The notes below the pieces were generated by a model. It searched no databases, was not told the DNA's origin, and saw only the letters and a list, made by a program, of their open reading frames with translations. Position numbers and translations under genes: made by a program. DNA of 64,000 nt from the NCBI GenBank assembly GCA_009741485.1, contig CM019236.1, positions 54,281,885-54,345,884 of the forward strand, in the 5' to 3' direction. Position 1 is the stretch's first letter, and every line of letters starts with the position of its first letter. Positions 37,101 through 51,300 of this stretch are shown here, in pieces. Source of the DNA: Malurus cyaneus samueli (Eukaryota > Chordata > Aves > Passeriformes > Maluridae).

Positions 37101-37727
37101 TTTGTTCAGTTCCCAAAAGAGGCAGAAAGATGTCCGTGTTCTTGTGTCCCTTAACAGTTGAAACAAATGTGTGGTCTTACTTTGATCTCTGGTACTCTTA
37201 TCTCTCTGTCACAGAGGAGAGTGTAGGAGAAGAATCCCAGCCTCAGTAATCTAATCAATTATTTGAGTAAAATACTCAAAGATCATTGAGAGAACCTGTG
37301 AAACTGTGAAAAGGTGCCACAGCCTTGGGTGCCTTCTGGGTGAGGAGGGAGGCTTCTGCCAGAGATGTGAAAAAAGCATCCAACTGTCATTCCTTTCACA
37401 CCTTCCCGAAGTGTTACAAACTTCTCGTTGAGGCATCTGTTGTTACTGCATTTGGTTGTCTACTGCTCAAAGACGCAGTTCATCAACAGGAACCCATGGG
37501 TGGAAACATATGGAGGTCTGACTTTCTTCCCCACTTCCACCCTTCCTTTGTCAGTGCTGCTTTTTTTCCTTATTAAATGCCCCAAATCTTAGAGGTTCTG
37601 CTTTATCCTTCCTTTTAAGTGAACTTAATCTGCTGGTGAATATTGCGCAGGAAGCATAAGTGAACAAAAAAAAAAAAAGGTAAGTATCACTTCTTGCTGA
37701 TTATTTTTGTGGTTTCAGATGTCATCT

Positions 37728-38340
37728 TCAGAAAATGTAGAATGTGCTGAGTTGGAAGGGGCCCACAAGGATCATCAGGTTCAAATCCTGGCCTTATGCA
37801 TAACCCCAAGTGTCACATCATTGCCCAAGAGCTGTCCAAATATTCTTGAATTCCTGTTCAGGTCGGTGCTGTGACCACTTCCCTGGAGCTGTTCTAGTAC
37901 CCAACATCCCTGGGTGAAAATCTTTCCTGATATCCAACCTAAACCTCCCTGACACAATTCAGCCATTCCCTCGGTCCTCACTGTCACCACACAGAGAGGG
38001 ATCAGTGCCAGCCCCTCTTCCCCTCACGGGAGCTTGTCCCTGCACTGAGTCCCCCAGCTCTCCTCCAGGCTGAACAGACCGAGTGCCCTCAGCCCCTCAC
38101 ACGGCTTTCCCCTCACCCTTCACCACCTTTGGTGCCTCCTTGGACACTCTCCAACAGCTCAATGTCTGTCTGTGCTGTGGCACCCAAAACTGCCCCCGCA
38201 CTGGAGCTGAGGCCGCCCAGGTCAGAGCAGAGCGGGACAATCCCCTCCCTTGCCCGGCTGGCCATGCTGGGCCTGATCCCCCAGGACACGGGTGGCCCTC
38301 CTGGCTGCCAGGACACTGCTGGCTCATGGTCACTTGCCAT
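37728..38340 (-). mobile_element. CR1 LINE 3' fragment, about 600 bp
   Basis: Reading left to right this is the reverse complement of a CR1 3' end: GAGTTGGAAGGGGCCCACAAGG, then GTGACCACTTCCCTGG, ATCCAACCTAAACCTCCCTGAC, CTCCAGGCTGAACAGACCG and the GGACACTCTCC block, ending in TGGCTGCCAGGACACTGCTGGCTC. The element therefore points to the minus strand with its 3' end at 37.73 kb. It is 5'-truncated, normal for CR1. Many one- and two-base indels separate it from the family pattern. Open frames of 60-199 codons crossing it on both strands are not genes. Confidence 0.92.
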
Positions 38341-41300
38341 TACCAGGACCCATGGGTCTATTTCCATGCTCTGCTCTTCCCAGCAACTCTCATATTCCCA
38401 GATCGGTAAACTAAGGTTGCACCATCCCAGGTGCAGAGTCCAGCACTGTCTCTTGTTAGACTCTATATGGTGGGTGATGGTCGGCAGCCTTGTCTCCTGT
38501 AACACAAGACTCCTCTTTATAAGGCAGGTAGGTGAGTTAAAAAATTCCAACCATGTAAATAGTGTGGACAGCCAAGAGCAGGAGAGCAGTTTTTCCATGC
38601 AGTTGTCTCGCAGCCAGTAAGAGTGTGAATATCCCCCGCAGTGAACTCCCGCAGTCTCCAGGGGCATAAGAAAAAATGCATTGGCTAAATGTACTTTTGA
38701 AACCGTGTTCACAGATTAGGACTGAGGGAGCTAGATTTTATAAAGAGTTGAAACATCACACTGGCATTTCATGAAAGGGGAGGTCCATTTGAGGTATGCA
38801 GACTATTGCATGTAGCAAATGATGGCATCATTTCCCTTGCTTCCATCCTGACAGAAACCATTAGCTGCAGTGGATTAGCTGCTGTCTGAATGGAAGTTAC
38901 TCTGACAAAGATGATCATGTACGGAGTGAGCTGTAGTTTTATATTAGGAGAGAGATCAGAAAACGAGTGCGTCAGAGGATTTGAAGAGGAAGAACAAAAC
39001 ACTCCCAGAAGCCTTGCTTTTGTGGCCTGTCAGAAGCAGCTTTCTTCGCATGGCCAGAAAGAACATAAATGACAATAAAACATGGAGTGCAGAGTTGTAC
39101 TAAATCTGACTAAATGCTGTACATAAAGTCTGTATCAGTCTTTTCTGTTCCTGCTGTTACAGGCATATATTTTCAGGCGTTCAGTTCATTTCCCCTTCCC
39201 TCTCTCTTCTAGTCAGGGGTTGCAAAAAAAAAGTTGATATTTTCAGTATCATAAATAGAGAATGAAGGGTAATGCTAGTATGACCCTAGCTCAGACATGA
39301 CATTTCTTTCCTTTCCCCCTGGCCCATCAGTTACACTGCATTGCTAAGCACAATTCACAGTATAGTGGTGATTGAGTTTACAGGCACTGTCATCACAAAG
39401 ATAGGAAATGAAAATGTTTTTTGCCAAAATTTATGAAGAATTAGCAGGCGAGGCGTGGAAATCAGAATTAGGCCCTCGGGGCTTTTGGTCAGTGTACAGT
39501 GTGTTCTCCAGCACAAATCTGCATAACAGAATGAAGGGAAGGATTTTCCTCATTAATTCATGTGACAAGGAAGTGAAACAAACCACACAGTTTGTACTAC
39601 AGAGTTTTTATTGCTTCACAAATTTTGTTGAGATAGAAATTAACCAGTTTCCTCTGTGTTTTAAACAGACTCAGTCTGGGTTTATTGACACAGGGGAAGC
39701 TCATCTATGTTCAAGAATAAATCTGTTTTCTGCTAGAAAAGGCTTCACTTCAGAGAATTTTTTCATGGTATCATGGTTTGACTTGACACACCATGGTTAA
39801 GAATCTGCAGTTTGAGATTTTTAATTTAATGACAGTTTTTTCCTACCTGATTGGTTTTATGATAAACGGTGAAGTATCATGAAAGAGATAGTGAATTATA
39901 AGAAAACCACTCTGAGCTGCAACGGTTGTGCCAAAGCCAAGAAATACTTATATGCATTTCCAATAATATTTCAGCACTACATCCACGTTAGGTCTGCTGC
40001 CATGTTTACTGAAGCATTTGAACTATGTTTTCCTGCTCATTTAGGTAGGAATGTTTAAGCATGGGCATCTTATGTTGTGGCAAACATATTCAGGATCATC
40101 TTTCATTTAAGCTGTGTTATTCATTAAGGGTTTTAAGCTGCCCTAATACGTACAGAACGTACACGGCTTTATTTGGGTGCTTCAACACAGACATGTCCAT
40201 ATTTGAAATGGAAGCTTAGTGATCATTGACTATCTGAAAAATAAAAATGTATAGTCAAAGCCCTTGAAACGTCACCCATATTTTTATCTTATTTTTACAA
40301 TAATGATTGTACAAGATGGGATTTGCATCTCTGAGCAATGAGTTAAATACTTCCAAATCTCCTTGAAATCAATCTTGTGTGTTCATGCATGCCGATTGAA
40401 AACCATGACTTCGAGATTTACGTTCTGTGAATAAAATTTACGTTCCCTGAAAAGCAAAGAAGGCTGTCATTTCATGCTTCCTAACCTTCATTGTCTATTT
40501 CACTTCAGCAGAAGCTCCGCGCGCCTGCGCACAGTCTGGAGGAACAGCTTTCTGCTCCATCGATTTTTGTTTTATAAAAGCCCTGTGTTCTTTATTGCGT
40601 TTACCTATTACATCTGTAAAATTTATTTAAGCTGTGACAAATTTCTCTTTTGGGCTTGGAGTCCGAAGGTGTAAAAATTGTCTGGCTGTTGGTAAAAGAT
40701 TTGTTGGCTGTGACTATTCATTAAATGGCAAGGGTCTGTGGGTGAGGCTAGCTGTCTGAAGCTGCTCTGAGTAGGTGGGTTATGGTCTGTATTTAGTGAA
40801 TATACATCATCAGAGAGATAAATGTGCTTCAGCAGCCTTTTGTTTTGTTCAGCTAAAATGGGTGTTGATTTTGGAAAGCTCAGCAAAATCACTGTCATTT
40901 TTCTAAATTAGATATCATTCAGAGCACCCATGAAAAACAGCATTTGGGTTAAATATAGCAGCATTACTTGTCAGCTTTGTAAGTCGATGAGAATGGCATT
41001 ACATTTATTTCCCTTAAAAAAACGCTCAAGCTGAGCATGGTGCCTCTGAGTGAGAGTTAAATAACAGCACTGCAAACAGGAATCCTGGCACAATACAAGT
41101 CCTGTACAGACCCAGGTGCTGCAGTGCTTACCTTTTCACACTGCTTGGCTGGTTTTTCTCATCACATTTTAGGCCCTTGTAGGGATTAGGAATTTGATGA
41201 TGGTACTATTTAAAAGAAGGAAATATAAGAATATTTATAAGGATAAAAACTTGAGTTACTATTACTGCGACTGATGAACACTGTCTACGTAAATAAATAG

Positions 41301-44300
41301 AAAGGCCTGCTGTATTTTTACTTTCTATTATGCTATTCCAGCACTACCAGTGCTTACTGCTCCGTTTATTCAAATGTCCACCAAAATAGCTGTGACGCTT
41401 CATCTTCAGCACAATCTGAAAACAAGCTATTTGATGGACTATGAATTATGAGTTCGTTTTATTCTTCAGGGCGTAAACATGCTTTCAGCTGAAAGCCAGG
41501 GAGGGAGAGGAATCCTTCATTCGGAACAAGCTTTTAGTCTGTGCTTGATCTCCTCTGGTTTTGTATGAAAAGCCACATTGGACTGAATGACAGCTGAAAA
41601 GGCAAGCTGCTGTGTCAGAGGATTTAGCAGAAGGAAACCGCTGTTCTTTCAGCCAGCATCTTCCCAGAAAACTTTCTGGGTCTTATACCAGTTCACTGCA
41701 CTTGTGAAGTGGGAGCACTAAAAATATGTGGATGAAACTGTTTAACTCAAAATATGTCTCACTGCATTAGTACTGATATTTAGGTTTAAGGAAGTAAATA
41801 ACTTCACTTATGGATACCAATTTCTTCTCTGTACTTTGAATTGAGATGATTCCTTCCTAAAAGCTGTAGTTCAAATGGCAGAATCATCTAAGGCTACGGT
41901 TAAGTGAATAAAAAAAACAAATAAACACCCCTTCCCCCTCCCCAAATAAAAGGAAACTAAAACCAACACAAAACCCAAAAAGACAAGGAAGACTTTGCCA
42001 ACTGCAAAATCTAGACATGGTACATGATGTCGAAATTCTTACACAAAAAAGGTTTTTGTGTATGTGGTGACAGCACCAGTTGGTGGTAGTAAGATTTATG
42101 CATGCAGCTGAAATCATACAGAGTTGTTTAAAATTAATAATAATGAAAGGCACATTTTTTCCAAGATTAGTCAGTGTTCTTCCATGTCACACATGTAGAA
42201 GTCCCACTTGAATGATCTTCAGACCTCTGAACAACATGAGGAAAAAATAATGACATCGTGATTAGTTCTGAAAATGTTTTCTCATTTTGAGCACAATGTG
42301 ATATTGATCTTGAAATACTATAGGGTGACTAAAGAAGAACATATCTATTTATACACAGTTAGCATGGCACAATTCCACAAGGAGTATTTTTAATCAAATC
42401 TGTTATGGTCACAGGTTTTCTAATACATAAGCTACGTTATGGTACATGATAACATTTGTATTACATTTCTGTGTGACTGAAAAGTTATCCTTCTTGGTAT
42501 GCATAAAATTATCTTGGAAAATCTTTCTTAGTATGTAAAGGTGACAATTCTGTTTCAGTGTTACACCTTTCTTTCACATAAGTCTGAGTCTAAGGACTGG
42601 TCTTTGTTCACTATGATTATTAGCAATTAGGAATGTGTTACTTTCAAGAAAAAGGCTTTGGGGCCATTGTTGTACAGCTCAGAGTCAATAAACTCTGAGC
42701 TGCTCATAATAGCCTTTCTTTCTCATTGAAGCCTTGGACTTGCTCAAACTTCATCAGAGCAGAGGAAGAAAAGAATAATGTGAACAATAGGAGCCCTGGA
42801 GTTTGACTTAGGCCTAATGTGAGGAGGCTGTAAAAGCTGTCAGGGAGCTTGATTGATTGGCTCTTGGGCTGCAGTCCTCAGTGCAAAGCAATAATGTTCC
42901 TGCCTCTTGTGAGAGGGCTGGATGTGTCACCTGGGGTCAGAGCTTATCAGCCTCAGGGGCCAGCATCTCAGATGAGGCCAAAGTGCAGTCAATAATTTAT
43001 ACAGAAATTTATGTGTAGATTCTGGAGTAAAGCAAGCTGTATCGTGAAACTGTTTGTCTAACCAAGGAAATAATTAAGTCATGTCTGAAAGTTCAATCCT
43101 TTTTTCTCCCCCTTTAGTGACATGGGAAAACAGTCTCCCAGCATAGAAATATGTGTTTCTGTCTTCATGTTGGTTGTACTTTTGATGAGGGAGGGCATGC
43201 CTATGATAATCCTTTGAGAGATGTTACATTGACAAAAGAAACATAGAGAGTTTTAGCTGATTATATTAGGTTTCCTAGCATCCTAAGTTTTTGCCTATAA
43301 TTTATGCAACACTGGGCTGTCTTCAGTGTCTAGATGGTTTTGTTTCTAAAGTTATGAGGGTCAAAGGTTGATCAGCTCTAGTGCATGAAAAAGCCAAGAG
43401 AAGCTGTATTAGAGGCACAGCTCACAGCAGGCCTGTGTAAACTAAACAGGCTGCTATTAATAAATGGAGAAATTGGGACAACATGTGCACAGGATACTTA
43501 GAGGAAAATTGTTCAACAAGTTGCTGGCAAGAGAAGGAAATTCTCACTGAAAGTAAACTCATCTCTAGCGGGATATCATTTTGCTGGTAGCTTGCCTTTG
43601 CATTGCATCAGTATTGTTGAGCAGCTGGAGTAAGCCAACTGGTTAACTAGATGTTTTACTAGTTTACCCACTTGGGAGATAATTTAAAATATAGGAAAAA
43701 AAATCATGGTGAACTTTTCTGCAGAATTTTGACACCTATTGAAGTAGGTTAGCTGACAAGAAGCTCACTTTTTGTTCTGTCCCAGCAAAATGACTACTTT
43801 GCTTCAGTAGATGCTGACAAAAACCCTTTTACCTTATTTTGCTCAAGGAGAGCACTATTAGTCACAGTTCATTAGGCTTGTTTACAAAACTGAACTGGTA
43901 TCTTAAGTGTGTAACGGAAACACTTCTGACTGCTAGGGGAATCTTTTCCACCACAAAAATGCAAGAATTTATAATGGGATGGATAACACAGTCTACATTT
44001 TTTCACAGAAAATGACTGTTTTGTGATATAAGAACTGTAAAAATTATGTAGCATATAGATTTGGCAATGCATAATATTTGTTTCATGGTTTTTAAATCTA
44101 GAAGGTGAAGTTTCAAGCATAGTTTGGTTTATAATGTTATCTGTAATAATAAAAGACCTTAAGGCTACACCAAATCCTAAACTTAAGCAATTGTGTCAGA
44201 AGAAGAGCCTAGATGTGTAAGGTTCTTGATCTGCTTTTTTTAGACAGAGGAAAATTTTGAATGCTGGGCCTGGCCTTACCAAATTGATCCCTTTTTTTTT

Positions 44301-44700
44301 TGTGCATGAGTAAGAAAGACGTAGAAGAAAGAGAATTAATAATTTATACTTGCAGTTTTCTTAGGACTCTTATATACACCCAGTGCTTGACTATGCACAG
44401 TTTTATCTTTGTGTATTTTGCTGTGAAATTTCATGGTGGTATATTGCTGTATTAAGATCTTACTAGAGTTTATATCCACAAAAATAAAGGATGTGTCCCT
44501 GCAAGTCCCACAAACGAAATAAGAGTTATTTGTCTCTCGTTAGCTGTAGTATGAAAACCTGAGGGAGTTCTACAAAAGAAATCCCAGATGTTTTTATTTC
44601 CCTCCCCTTTGTCTTGGATGTGTCTGTCTTAGGTGTTTACTTACCCTTTTCCCAGGCTGAAGACAATGAAGCCTTCATGAAATCAGTGAAGCTTAATGCA

Positions 44701-44719
44701 GAGAGAGAGAGAGAGAGAG
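44701..44719. repeat. (GA)n microsatellite
   Basis: Nine consecutive GA units plus a terminal G in otherwise unremarkable intron sequence. Confidence 0.95.
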
Positions 44720-45461
44720 GGAGATGTAAAATGCAGTTCAGTTGATTTAAATGTTTTCAGCCACTGCTTTAAATTGCTATTTTAAATTCTAGTGAGTGGA
44801 ATAATAGAGAAGTTATCGTGTCTGCTAACTGCAGTTGGCTTTTGTAAAGAATGGCTTGTTAGGAGGCTTTATGATTTACTGAGGCCACAGCTGGCTGCCA
44901 GCAGAGCTACAGGAGTGTGTTCTCTCTTGGGCCTGGTAGCTAGAGATGAAAAGGATCCAAAGCTGGCACAAAAGCAAATAAATGCTTTGACTTTAAATAA
45001 AGCATCATAATTTATAAGGGGCTCTGCTTCTCAATCCCAATGAGGTACATGGATCAGCAGCAGCTCTTTGAGGTTGAGCAGAATTGTCTGTCTGGCTCGA
45101 CTGCAATTCTGGTATCTGCAGTCTACAGATTTGGAAGAATTTTCATGGTTTGGGATTGGAATTGTTTCTTTATTCATGCTGTTTCTTTTCCATAAATTCT
45201 CTCCCTTTTGTCTTCCTTTCCTTTATGTTTCATTAGCTACTCTACCATTTGATAAATAATTGTACCAGTGTTTGCACCTGGCAGCTCTTTACCATGATGT
45301 ACAGCTCTGGGAAACTAATCACCAAAGACACCTGAAGGTTTATAGGTGCATTTTGTCATCTGTTATTGGCTTAAGTTTTGCTCATCAGACTCCGACAGTA
45401 GCAGACTTCAGGACTGGAACACAAACTTCTATTGAGATATCCTAATATTTGGCTTAAGAAG

Positions 45462-45492
<31 letters not shown>

Positions 45493-45655
45493 CCAAAAAG
45501 CTTGAGCTCCTTAAAAGGTTTGGGGGTTTTTTGTTGTTTGAGGGGTTTTTTCTGTTTTTCTTTTGGTGGGTTTTGGTTTTGGTTTTTTTTGTTTTTTTTT
45601 TTTTTGGAGGGTGTTAGTGTTTGGTTTTGGTTTTTTGTTTTTTGTTTTTTTAAAG
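45462..45655. repeat. A29 run followed by T/G-rich low-complexity tract
   Basis: Twenty-nine A (45,462-45,490) are followed within 35 bp by about 130 bp of GGTTTT/TTTTTG sequence. Long frames on both strands (up to 158 codons) are poly-Lys or poly-Phe artefacts. The opposed A and T runs could form a cruciform and are a likely site of assembly slippage. Confidence 0.9.
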
Positions 45656-48213
45656 TAGATACACACACACATGCATACACACATAAATTTATACCAGCTT
45701 CCCCATTTCTGCAGCTGTTTCTCAACAGTCTGCTGATGAAACAGTTTTTCTGTGGTCTGGTTCTGAGAAGAAGAATAGAAATGAGCAGATAATTCTTAAA
45801 AGGAACTCCTGAAGCTTGTCTGGGTGAAGAAAAAATAGTTTTGGTTTTCCCTTTTTTGGTCTTACTTCTTATATTGAAACAATAGCTCTTTCCCCCACAC
45901 TCCAAGCTTGTTTTGCTTTGCTAGTTACTTGTTTTTAAGGGAGCGAGAGTTTGGGAGAGAAGTAAGTAGCTGAAGAGTTCCTGTAATTAATATAAAGTGC
46001 AGGAAGCAAGTGTGACAGATTAGTTGAAAAGCCCTACGTTCTGTTGCTTATCTCAAGTGACATATGGTCCTAGAGTACAAGCAAAGGCAGTGGATTGTGG
46101 GGCTTCTTTTTCTTTTGCTCTGCAAGGAGTCAGAAGAGTGTCCATGTGTTCAACAGGCCAGCAACATAGGAGCTGAAATAACACTCCTTGAGAAGTCAGT
46201 GGGAAATTCAGGGGATTACGGAACAGCATTTCCTTCTTCTGAAATTGAAACCGTGACACTTTTCCGTGTCAGGCTATGTGAATCACAGTTACTATTACTG
46301 AAGTAAAAAAGAAAAAAGTCTGCTAGAAACAAAATACCTTATTTCTGAAACATACACGGTTTTCTTCAGAACACACAGATGTTAAATGATTTTCAACTTG
46401 CATTTTTAGTATCAGCTGAAATAAAGTAAGACTGCAGTTTTATTCTCAGCAGTGAAATAGAGAAGTCATTCAGTTACTTTGGCCAAAGAAAAGGTGAGGG
46501 TTGCACAAAAGCGAGTTCTTTAGTTTTACTAAAGGTCAGAAGCCTATGGTTAGTTTATAATAACATTAATTGCACATTTTCCTGTAAACACTGCAATCAT
46601 GTGGTCTGACATTCAAGAGGTGTAACAGCAATTTATCCAAAAGTTTTCCTAGTCCTGCCAAATTCTAATCACTTTGATATAAATCTGGCATGAGAAAATT
46701 ATGTGGGTTGCTGTGGCTTCATAGTTTTCAAAATCACCACTCTATGTAGCTCATATTTTAGTAGAACTATTTAGTTGTGGATAAATCAACAAGCCATTTG
46801 GGACCCAATCTGATATAATTTCAGCGGTATTACCCAGTTTTCATTGAGTCTTTTACTGGTCTTTTAATGAGTGTGAAATTTAGCCTTGTATTTGGTTAGG
46901 ACCATTCATATTTCTTTCGCCTCTCCATTTGCATTTGGATCTTGGTCACTGGTTATTTGTTAGGCAGACCATCTTTAGAAGAAAAATATACGCTGAAGAA
47001 AAAAAAAAAAGTTATCATTATAACTAATGAGGGACATGATCTCTTTGATTAGAGGCTGCCCTGTTTTCCAGAGCCAGCAAAGCTCCTCGTTCATAGCTTT
47101 GCCCAGAGGAGCTACTATTTCAGCTTACACTCAGCTACATGTCTTCCTAACATGCTGGGATATTTTTTATACTAAAGCTGGAAAAGGATAATGTTGCTGG
47201 GGAGGCAGGAAAAAGAAATTAAACCAGAGCTTCTTTTAGCTGACCATTCAACTGAATATTGACCAACTGTCTTCAAGAGAAAGAAATAGATGGTGGTGAA
47301 TAAGCTAGAGTCTAGTTTTCCAAGAAGTTCAATGATTTTCCCAAATCAATACAGACCATCAGGCTTCAGAACAAAGGATGCCAGAGACGTGACAGTGATG
47401 GAAGTGGCTTGTGTTCTTTTGTGTATTAAGCACATGGGCTCATGGGGAAACAGGATTTCTTCAGTTATTTCAGTGTTTATTCTTTTATATGCACTGGGAA
47501 AAACTTCTAGATTAAGAAAATCTATTATGGTTGTTATTGGTAGGATTAAAAAGTTGTCTGCTTAATGGCCCAGCTCCAAGTTTCCAAGAACTACTCTCTG
47601 TAGCTCTCACTGTTTAATTGCTGCTTCTTTTATGAATGCAAATGGGAGTATGCAATGCAAGTCCAGGGAATAGGTTCTGAATTACAGCTATTTTCAAACT
47701 AGGGTGGTAGTTCCCACTTCCAAGATATTTTACCAATGACTTCATAATGAAAAGAAAGGATATGACATTCCAATAAAGTATCTATGAAATTGAGGTTGCC
47801 ATTACTCAGAACTTACTGGAAATCACACAGATACACTCTTAGTCTGTTACGCTGCGGCAGAGGCTACTGCCACTTGTAGCACAGCTTTAGCCACCAGCAG
47901 GGCAACGTTAACTAAAATAGCAGGTTTTAGCCTTTCAGCCCTCTAAACTTTAAACTTGCTATGCTTTCATAAAGTACAGAATACAAAATTTAACACCCGC
48001 AGCTAAGCGCCTCAGCGGTTTATGATTATACCAGCAGTATTTCGTTATGCTTCTTTCCTTGATGTGTCCAATCTTCTCATCTTTATTGCTGTACAGTATT
48101 TGTTCAGATAAAGTCCAGTCCCCAGGATGACTAATTGCAGATCTGTGCTCCAGATGGTTTGATTACAGGATGTGTTAAAGTGACTTTTCAAACATCACTA
48201 CAAAATAAGGCTC

Positions 48214-48330
48214 TTAAAAAAAAAAAAAAAAAAGAAGAAAATAAAAAAAAGAAAAACCCACAAAAAAAAAAAAAGGGAAAGAGACAAAAATCCCACCAAC
48301 AAAGAAAAACAAAAACAAAAAAAGCCAACC
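48214..48330. repeat. A-rich low-complexity tract
   Basis: An A run of about 18 bp is followed by GAAGAAAATAAAA and repeated AAAAAC/AAAGG words. It resembles the reverse complement of the T/G tracts elsewhere in the intron. Poly-Lys reading frames here are artefacts. Confidence 0.9.
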
Positions 48331-51300
48331 CACTAGTCTTGTGTTTTCAGGCCACCTGACAATCATTACATTCTCAGGCTGGCTGATGTTGATGCCTGTT
48401 ACATGCACACCTGCTGTAGCTAGAGCTCAGTTCTTGTGCCATGTTAGACAGAGAGTGTGATTAAAGTAGTAAATAAACCATATGTCTCCCAGATCAGCAC
48501 TCAGTGCAGAAGATGCAGCTTCATACGTCGAATGTTTACTGTTAATTTTAGATTACTTTCTGGATGGAAGCAATCAGGAAGAAATAAGCCATTTGCATTG
48601 CAAGTTTAATATAAACAGTGTTTTTTATGCCTGGATGAATTGCAGGTGTATATGTGAATGTTGATGTGGGGTTAATGTTGATGTGACGGATATGGTGGTT
48701 GTGAGGCAAATGAGTTATACTGCTTTTACTAAACCAGTCGGTACCAAGAAAACACTTGAGATAATCCTAAGAATATAGATTTTTGTCTTGCAGCTTTTTG
48801 CACTTCATATACTTTAGGTATTTTTAGAAAGTGATGTCAGATGCATGTGGGACCAAAAAAATTTCAGTGCCAGATGTGAAATAAAACATGCTTTTTCCAT
48901 AGTAGTGGTATACTCTGTGATGACAGATATGCCATGGTTTGGCTATCCCAGGCATGCCTGTATTATTTTACTTGGCAGGGCTGGGACAAAAGGCAAATGG
49001 AATTTGACTTGCAAACCAATTTGTGGATTCACTAATCACAAAGATGCAAGGAGTTGATCTTGCTGTAATGTTACATCAAGTAATTTTGTGATGCTTTTCT
49101 ATACCAAAGATTGCATCTCAGCCTTGAAGCCTACTATGCCACAAAGATTTCTGCTACAAGAATTTCTTGTATTAACCCTTTAAAGAAGTAATCTTCCTAA
49201 AAAATTCTGCAAAGTATAGTATACTTTGGAGATCTTTCTCTGGCATCAGGAAAAGTTGTTTTAAAATTGCACTCAGAATAATACAGGTAGTAGGCAGAAC
49301 TGTTGATTTTGGAATTTTGACCACACAGGAATTAATTTATTTTTAAACATAAGTGATTTATGTGACTTTTAAAATATATGTAACTTTTTAAACATACATG
49401 ACTTTTGGTGAATGAAAAGCAGACAAATTATTCCTAGTTTTGAAAGATCATTTAAATATTCTTCAACAAATCAGTTACAGAAGCATTCTGAAACACTTTG
49501 TGCCGGTCTTTCTCCAGAATTTTGCAGGTACTTTCAGACAGATTCTCTACTAAAGAGCAGAGGGAGTAGCTCCTTTTACAAGAATGAATGCTTACTTATT
49601 CAGATAACTGGTCTTCTGAGTTCTCTGGTAAAATAATCTGCTTGAACTAAACCAGGATTTTGTAGCATTTGCTGTGATCTGAACACAAAAGCAGCCTGTG
49701 CAGTAGAAATTAAGTCAGGCTTCCCAGTCTGATTAATTGAGTAGCATCTACTTGTATTGTAATTTGAACGTGTTTGTTTTCTAAAGCCAGTACTTTTAAA
49801 AACTGGGGCTTGCACTTAAGATATTAATGTGATAATTTGTTTCCTCACCCCATGATTTCATTTTCAAAGTTTTGAATACAAACATAAAAATTCTTGGCTT
49901 ATGCTCATTACAGAAAACAGTCGAAAAAGCAAAGAGATATCTGAGGACCTGTTTTAGGCTAGATACTACAGGGTTTTTTTGTCTTTAAATGAAGTAACCT
50001 CTGCAGGAGTGTAGAGTAGATCCTTAACAAGCTTAAGGTGTCTGCTAAAACTGCAGTGCCAGAATAATCCATATGAACAAAACCCCATTTTGGTACTGAA
50101 AATGCCTTTGATTGTGATGTTTTTATGTCAAAATAGCACATCTGCATATCTTAGCAGCAAGTTAGTTACTTCCTTTCCAATTTGTGATGATATATTTCAT
50201 TCTATGAGATATAGTTAATAGTAAATTTTGTTCTGGTCTTTGTTGTGCAGTCACTGAAAAAAGAGGGAGGAAGAGGGCACAGGAGGAAGAATCTATACAT
50301 CCTATCCGCAGAATTCATAAAAAGTGATTTTTTTCTCTAGATTTCTGAAATTATTTTCTTGCATGCCACTGTTGTGACATGCAACGTTTCATTCCATAAC
50401 AAAATTCAAGTACAAATTGTCATATTTGTTTTGTACGTTTTATCTCTCAGAAGTGCCTGCGTAAAATGGGTTTGGTCTCCTATAGGGATGCGTTAGCTTT
50501 TCCTGTCAGGGAAATTCTTTGCCATTAGCATTGTGGTTATGAGTATAATGAGTAAAGAAAAAAAGCTTGTGATGGTACATGTACTGTGAAGGAAAACAGC
50601 GCAATACAAAATGTTTTCTTAGGCTAATGACATTACCTTTGATGTTAAAGGAGGAGCTTCTGTTGACAGTGGTGGGCACCAGATGATATCCTGTGTGTGC
50701 CATTGTCACACATGAATGCTTTGGGCTATGCTCCTGCCTTGGCTAATGGATTTTGGCAGAAAAAGTGCAGTAGGTGAACTGTAAAACTTCTGGGCAACGT
50801 GACCCCATTTTCCTATTTTATTACGCCATTTTGTGATTCCCACACTTGAAACATTTGCTACTTATTGTGTCTACTCTTTAAGGATAAAGAATAATGGGTA
50901 GTGACTTCAGAAGTTTTCATTTTCATATTCTAGTTTGCTTTAATTTAGGATAAGACTGCAGTAATTATTGATAATTTTGGATATACTGCAGCTGTAAATA
51001 GTTACATAGTTTGCAAATGGAGTGATAGGCCAAATTAAAGCAAGAAATTTATACCCTTATTTCGGGGAGATAAATTTTCTCTATTACATCAATTCTTGAG
51101 ACCTGTGCTCAGGTAATTCATCAAAATTTGCGTTGTCACCCTTATTTTCTTGAAGAAGCATTTGCCTGTAGTATATACTCACTTTTGTTTGATCCAGCCT
51201 CAGAAGAACAGAAATAGATATTTGGCTAGGTTTCCTCCTGAATTAGAATCTTAGAGAGTCCAAATACCCTCAGGTACATTTCATTACACCCATCTGAATT

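Noticed and set aside
38113..38712. 199-codon minus-strand open frame
   Set aside because: Its C-terminal half lies over the CR1 3' region and the rest over unique intron. It has no reverse-transcriptase or other domain.
40495..40540. Small CpG cluster as a promoter or CpG island
   Set aside because: Only a few CpGs occur within about 30 bp, with no accompanying exon, TATA or extended GC-rich region.
45429..45905. 158-codon minus-strand open frame
   Set aside because: It is built from the A29 run and the T/G-rich tract (poly-Lys and poly-Phe), so it is a low-complexity artefact.
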